A stretch of DNA of 64,000 bases from Arenicola marina (taxonomy: Eukaryota > Annelida > Polychaeta > Arenicolidae). Under the pieces are notes generated by a model. It was not told where the DNA came from, did no database searches, and saw nothing but the letters and a program-made list of their open reading frames with translations. Positions 33,401 through 43,760 of this stretch are shown here, one piece after another. How positions within the stretch are numbered: the stretch's first letter is position 1; every line of letters starts with the position of its first letter. The translations under genes and the position numbers were made by a program. Location: contig OZ025265.1 of assembly GCA_964019135.1 (NCBI GenBank), forward strand, positions 24,527,143-24,591,142. The letters run 5' to 3'.

Positions 33401-33677
33401 ATCGCCAACCTTAAGTCTCTCCCCGGTCGCCCCACCTGATCCTAACCTTAAGTCTCTCCCCGGTCACCCCACCTGATCGCCAACCTTAAGTCTCTCCCCG
33501 GTCGCCCCACCTGATCGCCAACCTTAAATCTCTCCCCGGTCGCCCCACCTGATCGCCAACCTTAAGTCTCTCCCCGGTCGCCCCACCTGATCCCAACCTT
33601 AAGTCTCTCCCCAGTCGCCCCACCTGATCCCAAACTTAAATCTCTCCCCGGTCGCCCCACCTGATCGCCAACCTTAA
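27418..33677. repeat. 38-bp satellite, block A (about 165 copies)
   Basis: Core aaccttaagtctctccccgg followed by tcgccccacctgatcgcc. A 37-bp variant (gatcccaacc or gatcctaacc) recurs. Other recurring variants (acgttaagcct, ccagtcgcc, aactgatc, tcctcgg) occur in blocks that are themselves duplicated, for example 30752 onward recurs at 34638 and 35016. Each unit carries TTAA and CACCTG. Short minus-strand frames (70 codons, repeated Gly/Arg/Asp) are artefacts. Confidence 0.97.
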
Positions 33678-34340
33678 AGCGGGTGTCTAACCTAATTTAA
33701 TCGCGATCTGCACCGAAAGTTCACTTCGTAAAATTAAATTGGCGAGTGTTAATTCTTCGTTTCGGCCGACTGGTAAGGAGAAACAAATTAAGGCAACCCG
33801 CCCCCAGCAATGTCAAGCAGAGCGCCATTTTGCCGTGAGCAGTGACGCATATTGTGACTATTCATGTGGCGCCGCCAAAAGTTATAAAACGCGGAGAGAG
33901 AGATCAGGGCCACGATTTACAGATGAACAGCGGCAGTTCCAAGCCGCACAGTAGAGCCAGATCTTAGTCTTTCATGGAAAAGTACCGTCCAAACAAAATG
34001 ATATGCGTCTTGCGACGATTGACTCCGCAACAATGCCATGATTGGAGTTAGAATCGCAGCTATTTATAATAGAGATTATCACGCGCTCTTGTTTTGCTCA
34101 CACACTAGGCGCAATTTCCGGTTTGAACAAATTAGAGTATCGCCTCCTGATTGGTCAATCACAGACACGCCCCCAAAAAGGGCTGCCGCTTGGGTAGGTA
34201 GCGAAATCGTGCCTGGCGGTCACTTCTAAATTTTACTGTGAGCTACAGATAGAACGAAAAATTCTGTAAGTTGGAGGATAGACAATTAGGTATCATATGA
34301 ATCGGTAAAGCAGCGTTAGAGGCCAGGCTGGTGGTTCCCT
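33678..34340. mobile_element. 663-bp insertion flanked by TTAA inside the 38-bp satellite
   Basis: Unique sequence breaks the satellite once. TTAA stands at both borders (33674-33677 and 34341-34344); removing the insert and one TTAA restores a continuous 38-bp phase (aaccttaaatctctcccc). This is the signature of TTAA-targeting DNA transposons such as piggyBac or Kolobok. The ends (agcgggtgtctaacc and, inverted, agggaaccaccagcc) are only weakly inverse, and no transposase is encoded, so the superfamily is unproven. Confidence 0.7.
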
Positions 34341-37300
34341 TTAAATCTCTCCCCGGTCGCCCCACCTGATCGCCAACCTTAAGTCTCTCCCCGGTCGCCC
34401 CACCTGATCCTAACCTTAAGTCTCTCCCCGGTCGCCCCACCTGATCGCCAACCTTAAATCTCTCCCCGGTCGCCCCACCTGATCGCCAACCTTAAGTCTC
34501 TCCCCGGTCGCTCCACCTGATCGCCAACCTTAAGTCTCTCCCCGGTCGCCCCACCTGATTGCCAACCTTAAGTCTCTCCCCGGTCGCCCCACCTGATCGC
34601 CAACCTTAAGTCTCTCCCCGGTCGCCCCACCTGATCGCCAAACTTAAGTCTCTCCCCAGTCGCCCCACCTGATCGCCAACCTTAAATCTCTCTCCGGTCG
34701 CCCCACCTGATCGCCAACCTTAAGTCTCTCCCCGGTCGCCCCAACTGATCCCAAACTTAAGTCTCTCCCCGGTCGCCCCACCTGATCCCAACCTTAAGTC
34801 TCTCCCCGGCCGCCCCACCTGATCGCCAACCTTAAGTCTCTCCCCGGTCGCCCCACCTGATCGCCAACCTTAAGTCTCTCCCCAGTCGCCCCACCTGATC
34901 GCCAACCTTAAGTCTCTCCCCGGTCGCCCCACCTGATTGCCAACCTTAAGTCTCTCCCCGGTCGCCCCACCTGATCGCCAACCTTAAGTCTCTCCCCGGT
35001 CGCCCCACCTGATCGCCAAACTTAAGTCTCTCCCCAGTCGCCCCACCTGATCGCCAACCTTAAATCTCTCTCCGGTCGCCCCACCTGATCGCCAACCTTA
35101 AGTCTCTCCCCGGTCGCCCCAACTGATCCCAAACTTAAGTCTCTCCCCGGTCGCCCCACCTGATCCCAACCTTAAGTCTCTCCCCGGCCGCCCCACCTGA
35201 TCGCCAACCTTAAGTCTCTCCCCGGTCGCCCCACCTGATCGCCAACCTTAAGTCTCTCCCCAGTCGCCCCACCTGATCGCCAACCTTAAGTCTCTCCCCA
35301 GTCGCCCCAACTGATCGCCAACCTTAAGTCTCTCCTCGGTCGCCCCACCTGATCGCCAACCTTAAGTCTCTCCCCAGTCGCCCCACCTGATCGCCAACCT
35401 TAAGTCTCTCCCCAGTCGCCCCAACTGATCGCCAACCTTAAGTCTCTCCCCGGTCGCCCCATCTGATCGCCAACCTTAAGTCTCTCCTCGGTCGCCCCAC
35501 CTGATCGCCAACCTTAAGTCTCTCCCCGGTCGCCCCATCTGATCGCCAACCTTAAGTCTCTCCTCGGTCGCCCCACCTGATCGCCAACCTTAAGTCTCTC
35601 CCCGGTCGCCCCACCTGATCGCCAACCTTAAGTCTCTCCCCGGTCGCCCCACCTGATCGCCAACCTTAAGTCTCTCCCCGGTCGCCCCATCTGATCGCCA
35701 ACCTTAAGTCTCTCCTCGGTCGCCCCACCTGATCGCCAACCTTAAGTCTCTCCCCGGTCGCCCCATCTGATCGCCAACCTTAAGTCTCTCCTCGGTCGCC
35801 CCACCTGATCGCCAACCTTAAGTCTCTCCCCGGTCGCCCCACCTGATCGCCAACCTTAAGTCTCTCCCCGGTCGCCCCACCTGATCGCCAACCTTAAGTC
35901 TCTCCCCGGTCACCCCACCTGATCGCCAACCTTAAGTCTCTCCCCGGTCGCCCCACCTGATCGCCAACCTTAAGTCTCTCCCCGGTCGCCCCACCTGATC
36001 GCCAACCTTAAGTCTCTCCCCGGCTGCCCCACCTGATCCCAACCTTAAGTCTCTCCCCGGTCGCCCCACCTGATCGCCAACCTTAAGTCTCTCCCCGGTC
36101 GCCCCACCTGATCGCCAACCTTAAGTCTCTCCCCAGTCGCCCCAACTGATCGCCAACCTTAAGTCTCTCCTCGGTCGCCCCACCTGATCGCCAACCTTAA
36201 ATCTCTCTCCGGTCGCCCCACCTGATCGCCAACCTTAAGTCTCTCCCCAGTCGCCCCAACTGATCGCCAACCTTAAGTCTCTCCTCGGTCGCCCCACCTG
36301 ATCGCCAACCTTAAGTCTCTCCCCGGTCGCCCCACCTGATCCCAACCTTAAGTCTCTCCCCGGTCGCCCCACCTGATCGCCAACCTTAAGTCTCTCCCCG
36401 GTCGCCCCACCTGATCGCCAACCTTAAGTCTCTCCCCGGTCGCCCCACCTGATCGCCAACCTTAAGTCTCTCCCCGGTCGCCCCAACTGATCGCCAACCT
36501 TAAGTCTCTCCCCAGTCGCCCCAACTGATCGCCAACCTTAAGTCTCTCCCCAGTCGCCCCACCTGATCGCCAACCTTAAATCTCTCTCCGGTCGCCCCAC
36601 CTGATCGCCAACCTTAAGTCTCTCCCCAGTCGCCCCAACTGATCGCCAACCTTAAGTCTCTCCTCGGTCGCCCCACCTGATCGCCAACCTTAAGTCTCTC
36701 CCCGGTCGCCCCACCTGATCGCCAACCTTAAGTCTCTCCCCGGTCGCCCCACCTGATCGCCAACCTTAAGTCTCTCCCCGGTCGCCCCACCTGATCGCCA
36801 ACGTTAAGCCTCTCCCCGGTCGCCCCACCTGATCGCCAACCTTAAGTCTCTCCCCGGTCGCCCCACCTGATCGCCAACGTTAAGCCTCTCCCCGGTCGCC
36901 CCACCTGATCGCCAACCTTAAGTCTCTCCCCGGCCGCCCCACCTGATCGCCAACGTTAAGCCTCTCCCCGGTCGCCCCACCTGATCGCCAACCTTAAGTC
37001 TCTCCCCGGTCGCCCCACCTGATCGCCAACCTTAAGTCTCTCCCCGGTCGCCCCACCTGATCGCCAACCTTAAGTCTCTCCCCGGTCGCCCCATCTGATC
37101 GCCAACCTTAAGTCTCTCCTCGGTCGCCCCACCTGATCGCCAACCTTAAGTCTCTCCCCGGTCGCCCCATCTGATCGCCAACCTTAAGTCTCTCCTCGGT
37201 CGCCCCACCTGATCGCCAACCTTAAGTCTCTCCCCGGTCGCCCCACCTGATCGCCAACCTTAAGTCTCTCCCCGGTCGCCCCACCTGATCGCCAACCTTA

Positions 37301-39568
37301 AGTCTCTCCCCGGTCACCCCACCTGATCGCCAACCTTAAGTCTCTCCCCGGTCGCCCCACCTGATCGCCAACCTTAAGTCTCTCCCCGGTCGCCCCACCT
37401 GATCGCCAACCTTAAGTCTCTCCCCGGTCGCCCCACCTGATCGCCAACCTTAAGTCTCTCCCCAGTCGCCCCAACTGATCGCCAACCTTAAGTCTCTCCT
37501 CGGTCGCCCCACCTGATCGCCAACCTTAAGTCTCTCCCCGGTCGCCCCACCTGATCGCCAACCTTAAGTCTCTCCCCGGTCGCCCCACCTGATCGCCAAC
37601 GTTAAGCCTCTCCCCGGTCGCCCCACCTGATCGCCAACCTTAAGTCTCTCCCCGGTCGCCCCACCTGATCGCCAACCTTAAGTCTCTCCCCGGTCGCCCC
37701 ACCTGATCCCAACCTTAAGTCTCTCCTCGGTCGCCCCACCTGATCGCCAACGTTAAGCCTCTCCCCGGTCGCCCCACCTGATCGCCAACCTTAAGTCTCT
37801 CCCCAGTCGCCCCAACTGATCGCCAACCTTAAGTCTCTCCCCGGTCGCCCCACCTGATCGCCAACGTTAAGCCTCTCCCCGGTCGCCCCACCTGATCGCC
37901 AACCTTAAGTCTCTCCCCGGTCGCCCCACCTGATCGCCAACCTTAAGTCTCTCCCCGGTCGCCCCACCTGATCGCCAACCTTAAGTCTCTCCCCAGTCGC
38001 CCCAACTGATCGCCAACCTTAAGTCTCTCCTCGGTCGCCCCACCTGATCGCCAACCTTAAGTCTCTCCCCGGTCGCCCCACCTGATCGCCAACCTTAAGT
38101 CTCTCCCCGGTCGCCCCACCTGATCGCCAACGTTAAGCCTCTCCCCGGTCGCCCCACCTGATCGCCAACCTTAAGTCTCTCCCCGGTCGCCCCACCTGAT
38201 CGCCAACGTTAAGCCTCTCCCCGGTCGCCCCACCTGATCGCCAAACTTAAGTCTCTCCCCGGTCGCCCCACCTGATCGCCAACCTTAAGTCTCTCCCCGG
38301 TCGCCCCACCTGATCGCCAACCTTAAGTCTCTCCCCGGTCGCCCCACCTGATCGCCAAACTTAAGTCTCTCCTCGGTCGCCCCACCTGATCGCCAACCTT
38401 AAGTCTCTCCCCGGTCGCCCCACCTGATCGCCAACCTTAAGTCTCTCCCCGGTCGCCCCACCTGATCGCCAACCTTAAGTCTCTCCCCGGTCGCCCCACC
38501 TGATCCCAACCTTAAGTCTCTCCCCGGTCGCCCCACCTGATCGCCAACCTTAAGTCTCTCCCCGGTCGCCCCACCTGATCGCCAACCTTAAGTCTCTCCC
38601 CCGGTTGCCCCACCTGATCGCCAACCTTAAGTCTCTCCCCGGTCGCCCCACCTGATCGCCAACGTTAAGCCTCTCCCCGGTCGCCCCACCTGATCGCCAA
38701 CCTTAAGTCTCTCCCCGGTCGCCCCACCTGATCGCCAACGTTAAGCCTCTCCCCGGTCGCCCCACCTGATCGCCAACCTTAAGTCTCTCCCCGGTCGCCC
38801 CACCTGATCGCCAACGTTAAGCCTCTCCCCGGTCGCCCCACCTGATCGCCAAACTTAAGTCTCTCCCCGGTCGCCCCACCTGATCGCCAACTTTAAGTCT
38901 CTCCCCGGTCGCCCCACCTGATCGCCAACGTTAAGCCTCTCCCCGGTCGCCCCACCTGATCGCCAACCTTAAGTCTCTCCCCGGTCGCCCCACCTGATCG
39001 CCAAACTTAAGTCTCTCCCCAGTCGCCCCACCTGATCGCCAACCTTAAGTCTCTCCCCGGTCGCCCCACCTGATCGCCAACCTTAAGCCTCTCCCCGGTC
39101 GCCCCACCTGATCGCCAACCTTAAGTCCCTCCCCGGTCGCCCCACCTGATCGCCAACGTTAAGCCTCTCCCCGGTCGCCCCACCTGATCGCCAACCTTAA
39201 GTCTCTCCCCGGTCGCCCCACCTGATCGCCAACCTTAAGTCTCTCCCCGGTCGCCCCACCTGATCGCCAACGTTAAGCCTCTCCCCGGTCGCCCCACCTG
39301 ATCGCCAACCTTAAGTCTCTCCCCGGTCGCCCCACCTGATCCCAACCTTAAGTCTCTCCCCGGTCGCCCCACCTGATCGCCAACCTTAAGTCTCTCCCCG
39401 GTCGCCCCACCTGATCGCCAACCTTAAGTCTCTCCCCAGTCGCCCCAACTGATCGCCAACCTTAAGTCTCTCCCCGGTCGCCCCACCTGATCGCCAACGT
39501 TAAGCCTCTCCCCGGTCGCCCCACCTGATCGCCAACCTTAAGTCTCTCCCCGGCCGCCCTTCCTGATC
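34341..39568. repeat. 38-bp satellite, block B (about 138 copies)
   Basis: Continuation of the same satellite after the TTAA insertion, in the same orientation and phase. A ten-unit block (378 bp) is tandemly duplicated at 34638/35016. The acgttaagcct variant becomes frequent after 36800. The array ends at ggccgcccttcctgatcgat with no terminal degeneration, unlike its left side. Confidence 0.97.
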
Positions 39569-40111
39569 GATCACGCCGCTCAGTTATCGACATTACACCA
39601 GCGGTACAAATCGATCAACTTCACCATTCGCAAACAAATTTCGCCCAATATACGTTACGTGTGGGATGCCGAGCCACAACTAATATACCAACGCCCGATG
39701 CTCGAGATCGCGATGAATACGAAACCGCCGATGAGAGAATGTCAAAGGCCTACGCCATTCGAAATCTAAAGCCAAACTCAATACAGCTTTCCCGAGCAAC
39801 CCGCATGCGAAGAGTTGCAATGATCCCTGCATTTATATTCACTGTATAAGTTACACCCAAATTCGATGAAAGGGCAGGCCCTTTATTGTCCCACTCTAGC
39901 CACTGCTAGGGCATATAGGTCCGATATTTATATAGGAGCTACTGGTGGTAGACGCGTTGAAGTTACATCTATAGGACGTCAACTCCACACCAGGGACATG
40001 ACATAATTACGATGTTAATTATGTTTAACATGTGAAATGTTCTCCTGTTATCATGGCTAGTCTGGAAATCGCGACACGGAAAATAGCGGCGGTTATTTTT
40101 CACCAAGAGGA
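39569..40111. other. Flank between satellite and secreted-protein exon; no gene seen
   Basis: A 62-codon frame (39661-39849) has no features. The 3' half is presumably upstream regulatory DNA of the exon at 40177. Confidence 0.4.
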
Positions 40112-40122
40112 TATTTATATAG
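40112..40122 (+). promoter_or_regulatory. TATA box of the signal-peptide exon
   Basis: tatttatatag, 55 bp before the ATG. A start site about 30 bp downstream would leave a 5' leader of only 30-40 nt, common for TATA-driven, tissue-specific secreted-protein genes. Confidence 0.55.
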
Positions 40123-40176
40123 AGTTAGGCTGAATTGGTGATCCACATCCAGGCAAGGATCAGCGACCAGGAAGCC

Positions 40177-40246
40177 ATGTTTACCCTACGACAACTACTG
40201 GTGCTTACTCTGCTCTGTGTCTTCACCAATATTGCCTGTCACATCG
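40177..40246 (+). CDS. First coding exon of an unidentified secreted protein (signal peptide)
   Basis: Starts ATG in gaagccATGt context (Kozak -3 g). It encodes MFTLRQ followed by a hydrophobic core LLVLTLLCVFTNIA and CHI, a textbook signal peptide with likely cleavage near A20/C21. The exon ends at a consensus donor (acatcg|gtgagt, donor GT at 40247-40248) in phase 1, the usual phase for signal-peptide exons joined to extracellular modules. The mature protein cannot be identified: no downstream exon was recognised before the assembly gap at 43561, so the rest may lie in the gap, beyond the satellite, or be undetectably short. Signal, TATA box, Kozak and donor all agree, but no exon pair is shown. 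Confidence 0.6.
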
Positions 40247-40601
40247 GTGAGTTCATTAATGTCGGCTGAACAAATGGTAATCATTTTATGAAATACAATG
40301 GTTGGCGTCCGTCCGGCCAAGTAAAAAGATGGATTTGCGTATAATTGCGTTGTTATTTAAAGTTATTATTGCAACAATATGTGAAGCTTGGACGAGCGGG
40401 GAAGCTCATACTTGTGTCGTGATGTCAGGGGGTGTAACAATTTCTCACTTGCCGTATAATCAGCGACTGTAACGACCCCTTGCGGGAGAGTGCTATATAT
40501 GGTGTTTACGGCTGTTCCAACAGCGAAGACGCATCCCTCCAATCTAACTTACGGAATCTTCTCCAGCCATATGTGCGACTGAAATAAGTCACGAATAACG
40601 T

Positions 40602-40892
40602 GGGGGTGGGGGGGGGGGGGGGGGGGTACGCGAATGTCCAAAATTTAGAGAGTAATATCGAATCTCCAAGATGAGGACTGTTCAAGACTGGGAGCGAAAA
40701 AAAAACACCTTAAGGAGGATATCGCGAATAGCGATGAATTCACAGACAGATATGGCGGTAAATAGGGAAAGGGTCTTCGCGTTGAACCAGGAATTGTACG
40801 GATAACGTTCCCCACAAATAGCCAACAGCTAATCGCGAATTTCCAAGATTCCTGGATGCCAATCGCGGAGATCGGAAAATGTATTCCCTCCC
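40602..40892 (-). mobile_element. G-run/C-run ended dispersed element (family P), copy 3
   Basis: Inverse orientation to the copies at 19710 and 24983. Starts with a G run of over 20 bp (ending at tacgcgaatgtcc); carries gaatctccaagatgaggact, aaagggtcttcgcgttgaac and gccaacagctaatcgcgaat. The other end (tattccctccctt) is degenerate. Confidence 0.75.
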
Positions 40893-40980
40893 TTCAACAA
40901 TGCTTCATAAATGTTCATTACCAGACTTCAAATTGTCAGATTACCTGGAAAAAAACAGTTGACACAGGAACAAAGCCAGA

Positions 40981-41093
40981 CGAAGATCTCACAACCACTA
41001 TATATATAATATATTTTTTAATATGAGCGTATATAATATACATATATATATATATAATATGTGTGTATAATATATATATATATACATACAGTG
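40981..41093. repeat. TA-rich microsatellite
   Basis: Interrupted tatata/aatata runs. Low complexity; not a promoter call. Confidence 0.85.
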
Positions 41094-41639
41094 AGTCACG
41101 TGGAGCGATTATCCATATGTTTGACCCTGTGTATCCAACACGTATTGTTATCTATATATCTTTATGGCGTTGTTTAGAATTTTTGTTTCGAATTTGCAAT
41201 TTGACGTATACACCTGTAATTATATATATTTAAAATGGAACAGGCGATGATCATCGAAATTGTCGTTGTTAGCACGGACGTCCGTGCAGCCACCATTGAC
41301 CTTTCACACAGGAGCGGCAGCTGCGGGTCTAGATGTACAGAACATATGAAGCCCACGCTGTAAATGTTACAGGGACACTCACCGGGTGACAGTCGAGCCG
41401 CATTGTTGTACAGACAATCGAACATCACGTGTTCGGCCTTTAATTAAGCAATATGCTGAACTTGTGAGCCTGAAAATGTCATTTATGTGGTTGGTACAAC
41501 GGGGATAGAGCAATACATGAGCGTTTCTTGGTACACTGTCGCTCGTCGGATGGCTTGATACAGATCGATGGATAATGTGGGCACATAGCAAAGTGCAGCT
41601 TTATTTGAAAGTAAAACGTCATTCGTTGGAATACAATTG

Positions 41640-41855
41640 CAGAGGCGGACCCAGGGGGGTCCGGACTCCCCCTTTTTGAGGAAGAATGCCGTTTTGTCAA
41701 TGCAAAATTTAGGCCATCTGATGCGTGGACCCCCGATTGCAGTTTTTTCAGAGCCCCCCCCCCCCCCCCCGCCCCCCACTCCTTCTCCCCCTCCCCCCCG
41801 GTCGCATGGTGTCCTGTGGACCCCTCCCTCTCCAAATTCCTGGATCCGGCCCCTG
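41640..41855. mobile_element. hAT-like MITE (CAGRGGCGGA ends), copy 1
   Basis: Left end cagaggcggacccagggggg and right end, the inverse of caggggccggatccaggaat. The interior has C runs and aagaatgccgttttgtcaat. Related elements are at 50139 and 52789. Ends of this kind are typical of short hAT-type non-autonomous elements; no clear 8-bp target duplication remains. Confidence 0.65.
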
Positions 41856-41947
41856 CATTCGTACGAGATGCATTTGACCTTGACTCGAGCGTGAGTCTCG
41901 CCTCTCTCCGCGCAATGGAGGGCATACCACACCATCTCCAAAGCAGG

Positions 41948-42202
41948 GCGGGGCCGCCTCGATAGCTCAGTGGGGTTAGAGCGCTCGCGTTGAGCACTCT
42001 GACCACCAGAGAGCCTAGGGGCACGTTGGTCGGTGGTTCGAGCTCCGCTGTGGCCATGTCTGTGTGATCGCAGGATAAAGATCCCATGTCGTTTCTCCGC
42101 AACGAGTAGGGGGTTACCCCCGGGGACATGGCTCCACTCTCCCGTCCTTCTCCCATTGACGCGATATGAGTGGCTAAAGCGTCCTGAATATACAACCAAC
42201 CA
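41948..42202 (+). mobile_element. tRNA-derived SINE, near full-length
   Basis: Box A (tagctcagtgggg, around 41963) and box B (ggttcgagctcc, around 42032), body (aaagatcccatgtcgtttct, gagtagggggttacccc, gcgatatgagtgg) and an aaccaaccaac tail. Very close to the copy at 4476. Minus-strand frames of 238-262 codons here cross SINE plus MITE and are not genes. Confidence 0.85.
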
Positions 42203-42884
42203 ACGCAGGGCGAGGTGGGTTTATATGAACAAATCCTGGTCGATCTTTCAGAAGACCTTGGGTCCACAGCTTACATGACGTACAGTCTCTGCAGGGATCA
42301 ACCCCTGGCCAGTCAGCTTCCCATTTGACGATCACAATATGGGGGTGTGGGCTGGGTGTGGGGGGGGGAGGGGAGGGCAAGTAGCCGAAGAGGGCAGGGA
42401 ATAGTAGACTTGCATGCGTTCCGACATCATCACCAAGGGCGTCAGTGGGGAGGTGGGCGGCTGGCACCCCACTTTTTAAACCTAATGTGCACTGTTCAAG
42501 TTGACCCCCCCCCACCCCGCCTGTGAATGTTCTGGGAACGCACATGGTCACTGCACTAGTTATTAGGATCTGCTATATATTGACGTAAAACTAAGTCCAT
42601 TGAGGATTTTACTCGTTCAATGAATATAAACAACTGTCATTTTCCGTTGTGTGAGTTAGCGCTATGGCGTACAGTTTGGAAGCTCGTACAGAGCCGCTGT
42701 GTAAACAAACCCCGGGAAACAAACATTCCCTAATCTCGCCGTGAACTATAGAAATGCGCGAGTGGCTGCCCCAGGTGACACGTGTCGCCATTGTGATGCT
42801 CACTTCAGTCGCGGCGTGGCGCTGCACGCAGCAGCTGGGCGAGTTAGTGGCGAAACGCGGCTGACCTTCTGGAAGCGTAACGGT

Positions 42885-43245
42885 GTTGGCGGGGGAGAGA
42901 GGGGGGTTTGGCGGGGGGGGGGGGGGTGTTGGTGGGGGGAAGGATGGGTGTGGGCGGCGGGGAGGGAGGGGTGTTGGTGTTGGTGGGGGGAAGGATGGGT
43001 GTGGGCGGAGGGAGGGAGGGGTGTGTTGGTGGTGGGGGGGGGAAGGATTGGTGTGGCGGGGAGAGGGAGGGGTGTTGGTGTTGGTGGGGGGGGAAGGATG
43101 GGTGTGGGCGGGGGGGAGGGAGGGGTGTTGGTGTTGGTGGGGGGGAAGGATGGGTGTGGGCGGGGGGAGGGAGGGGTGTTGGTGTTGGTGGGGGGGGGGG
43201 AGGATGGGTGTGGGCGGGGGGGAGGGAGGGGTGTTGCAGACCTCC
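42885..43245. repeat. G-rich minisatellite of about 55 bp, about 6 copies
   Basis: Units of ggtgttggtg, G run, aaggatgggtgtgggcgg and gagggagggg. Many closely spaced G runs on the plus strand give strong G-quadruplex potential. All long Gly- or Pro-rich frames here are artefacts. Confidence 0.9.
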
Positions 43246-43560
43246 GCGATGAAACGTATTGAAACGTATATATGGGGGGTAGTCGATTATCGGTCATCAT
43301 TGCACGATCAAACTATATGTCTCACGGTGTTTAGCCCTACATTGTATATGAACCAATCGGGGACTAGCTCTCCCCATTTCGGTCAGAGTCAGAACAAGGT
43401 GGAGGTTTTTATTTTCCTGTTTCATTTCAATCTGTGATATTCAGTGTTTTTCTTTTTACCACCCACCATCCCTGTAATCGCAATTTCATATCCACGATTT
43501 GTCCCACGAAATCTGTTTGTGGCCTTTTGAACCTCACCTTTGATGGGTCAATTGAATTTG
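43246..43560. other. Unique flank before the assembly gap; no gene seen
   Basis: No reading frame or splice site of note. Confidence 0.4.
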
Positions 43561-43760
43561 NNNNNNNNNNNNNNNNNNNNNNNNNNNNNNNNNNNNNNNN
43601 NNNNNNNNNNNNNNNNNNNNNNNNNNNNNNNNNNNNNNNNNNNNNNNNNNNNNNNNNNNNNNNNNNNNNNNNNNNNNNNNNNNNNNNNNNNNNNNNNNNN
43701 NNNNNNNNNNNNNNNNNNNNNNNNNNNNNNNNNNNNNNNNNNNNNNNNNNNNNNNNNNNN
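43561..43760. other. Assembly gap (200 N)
   Basis: Exactly 200 N, the usual placeholder for a gap of unknown size, directly abutting the 22-bp satellite. The satellite probably extends into it. Confidence 0.99.

Noticed and set aside
27418-39568. Repeated 70-codon Gly/Arg/Asp frames on the minus strand
   Set aside because: Produced by particular runs of 37- and 38-bp units; no non-repeat sequence and no consistent frame.
41479-42267. 238- and 262-codon minus-strand frames
   Set aside because: They run through a MITE and a SINE; translated repeat, no family resemblance.
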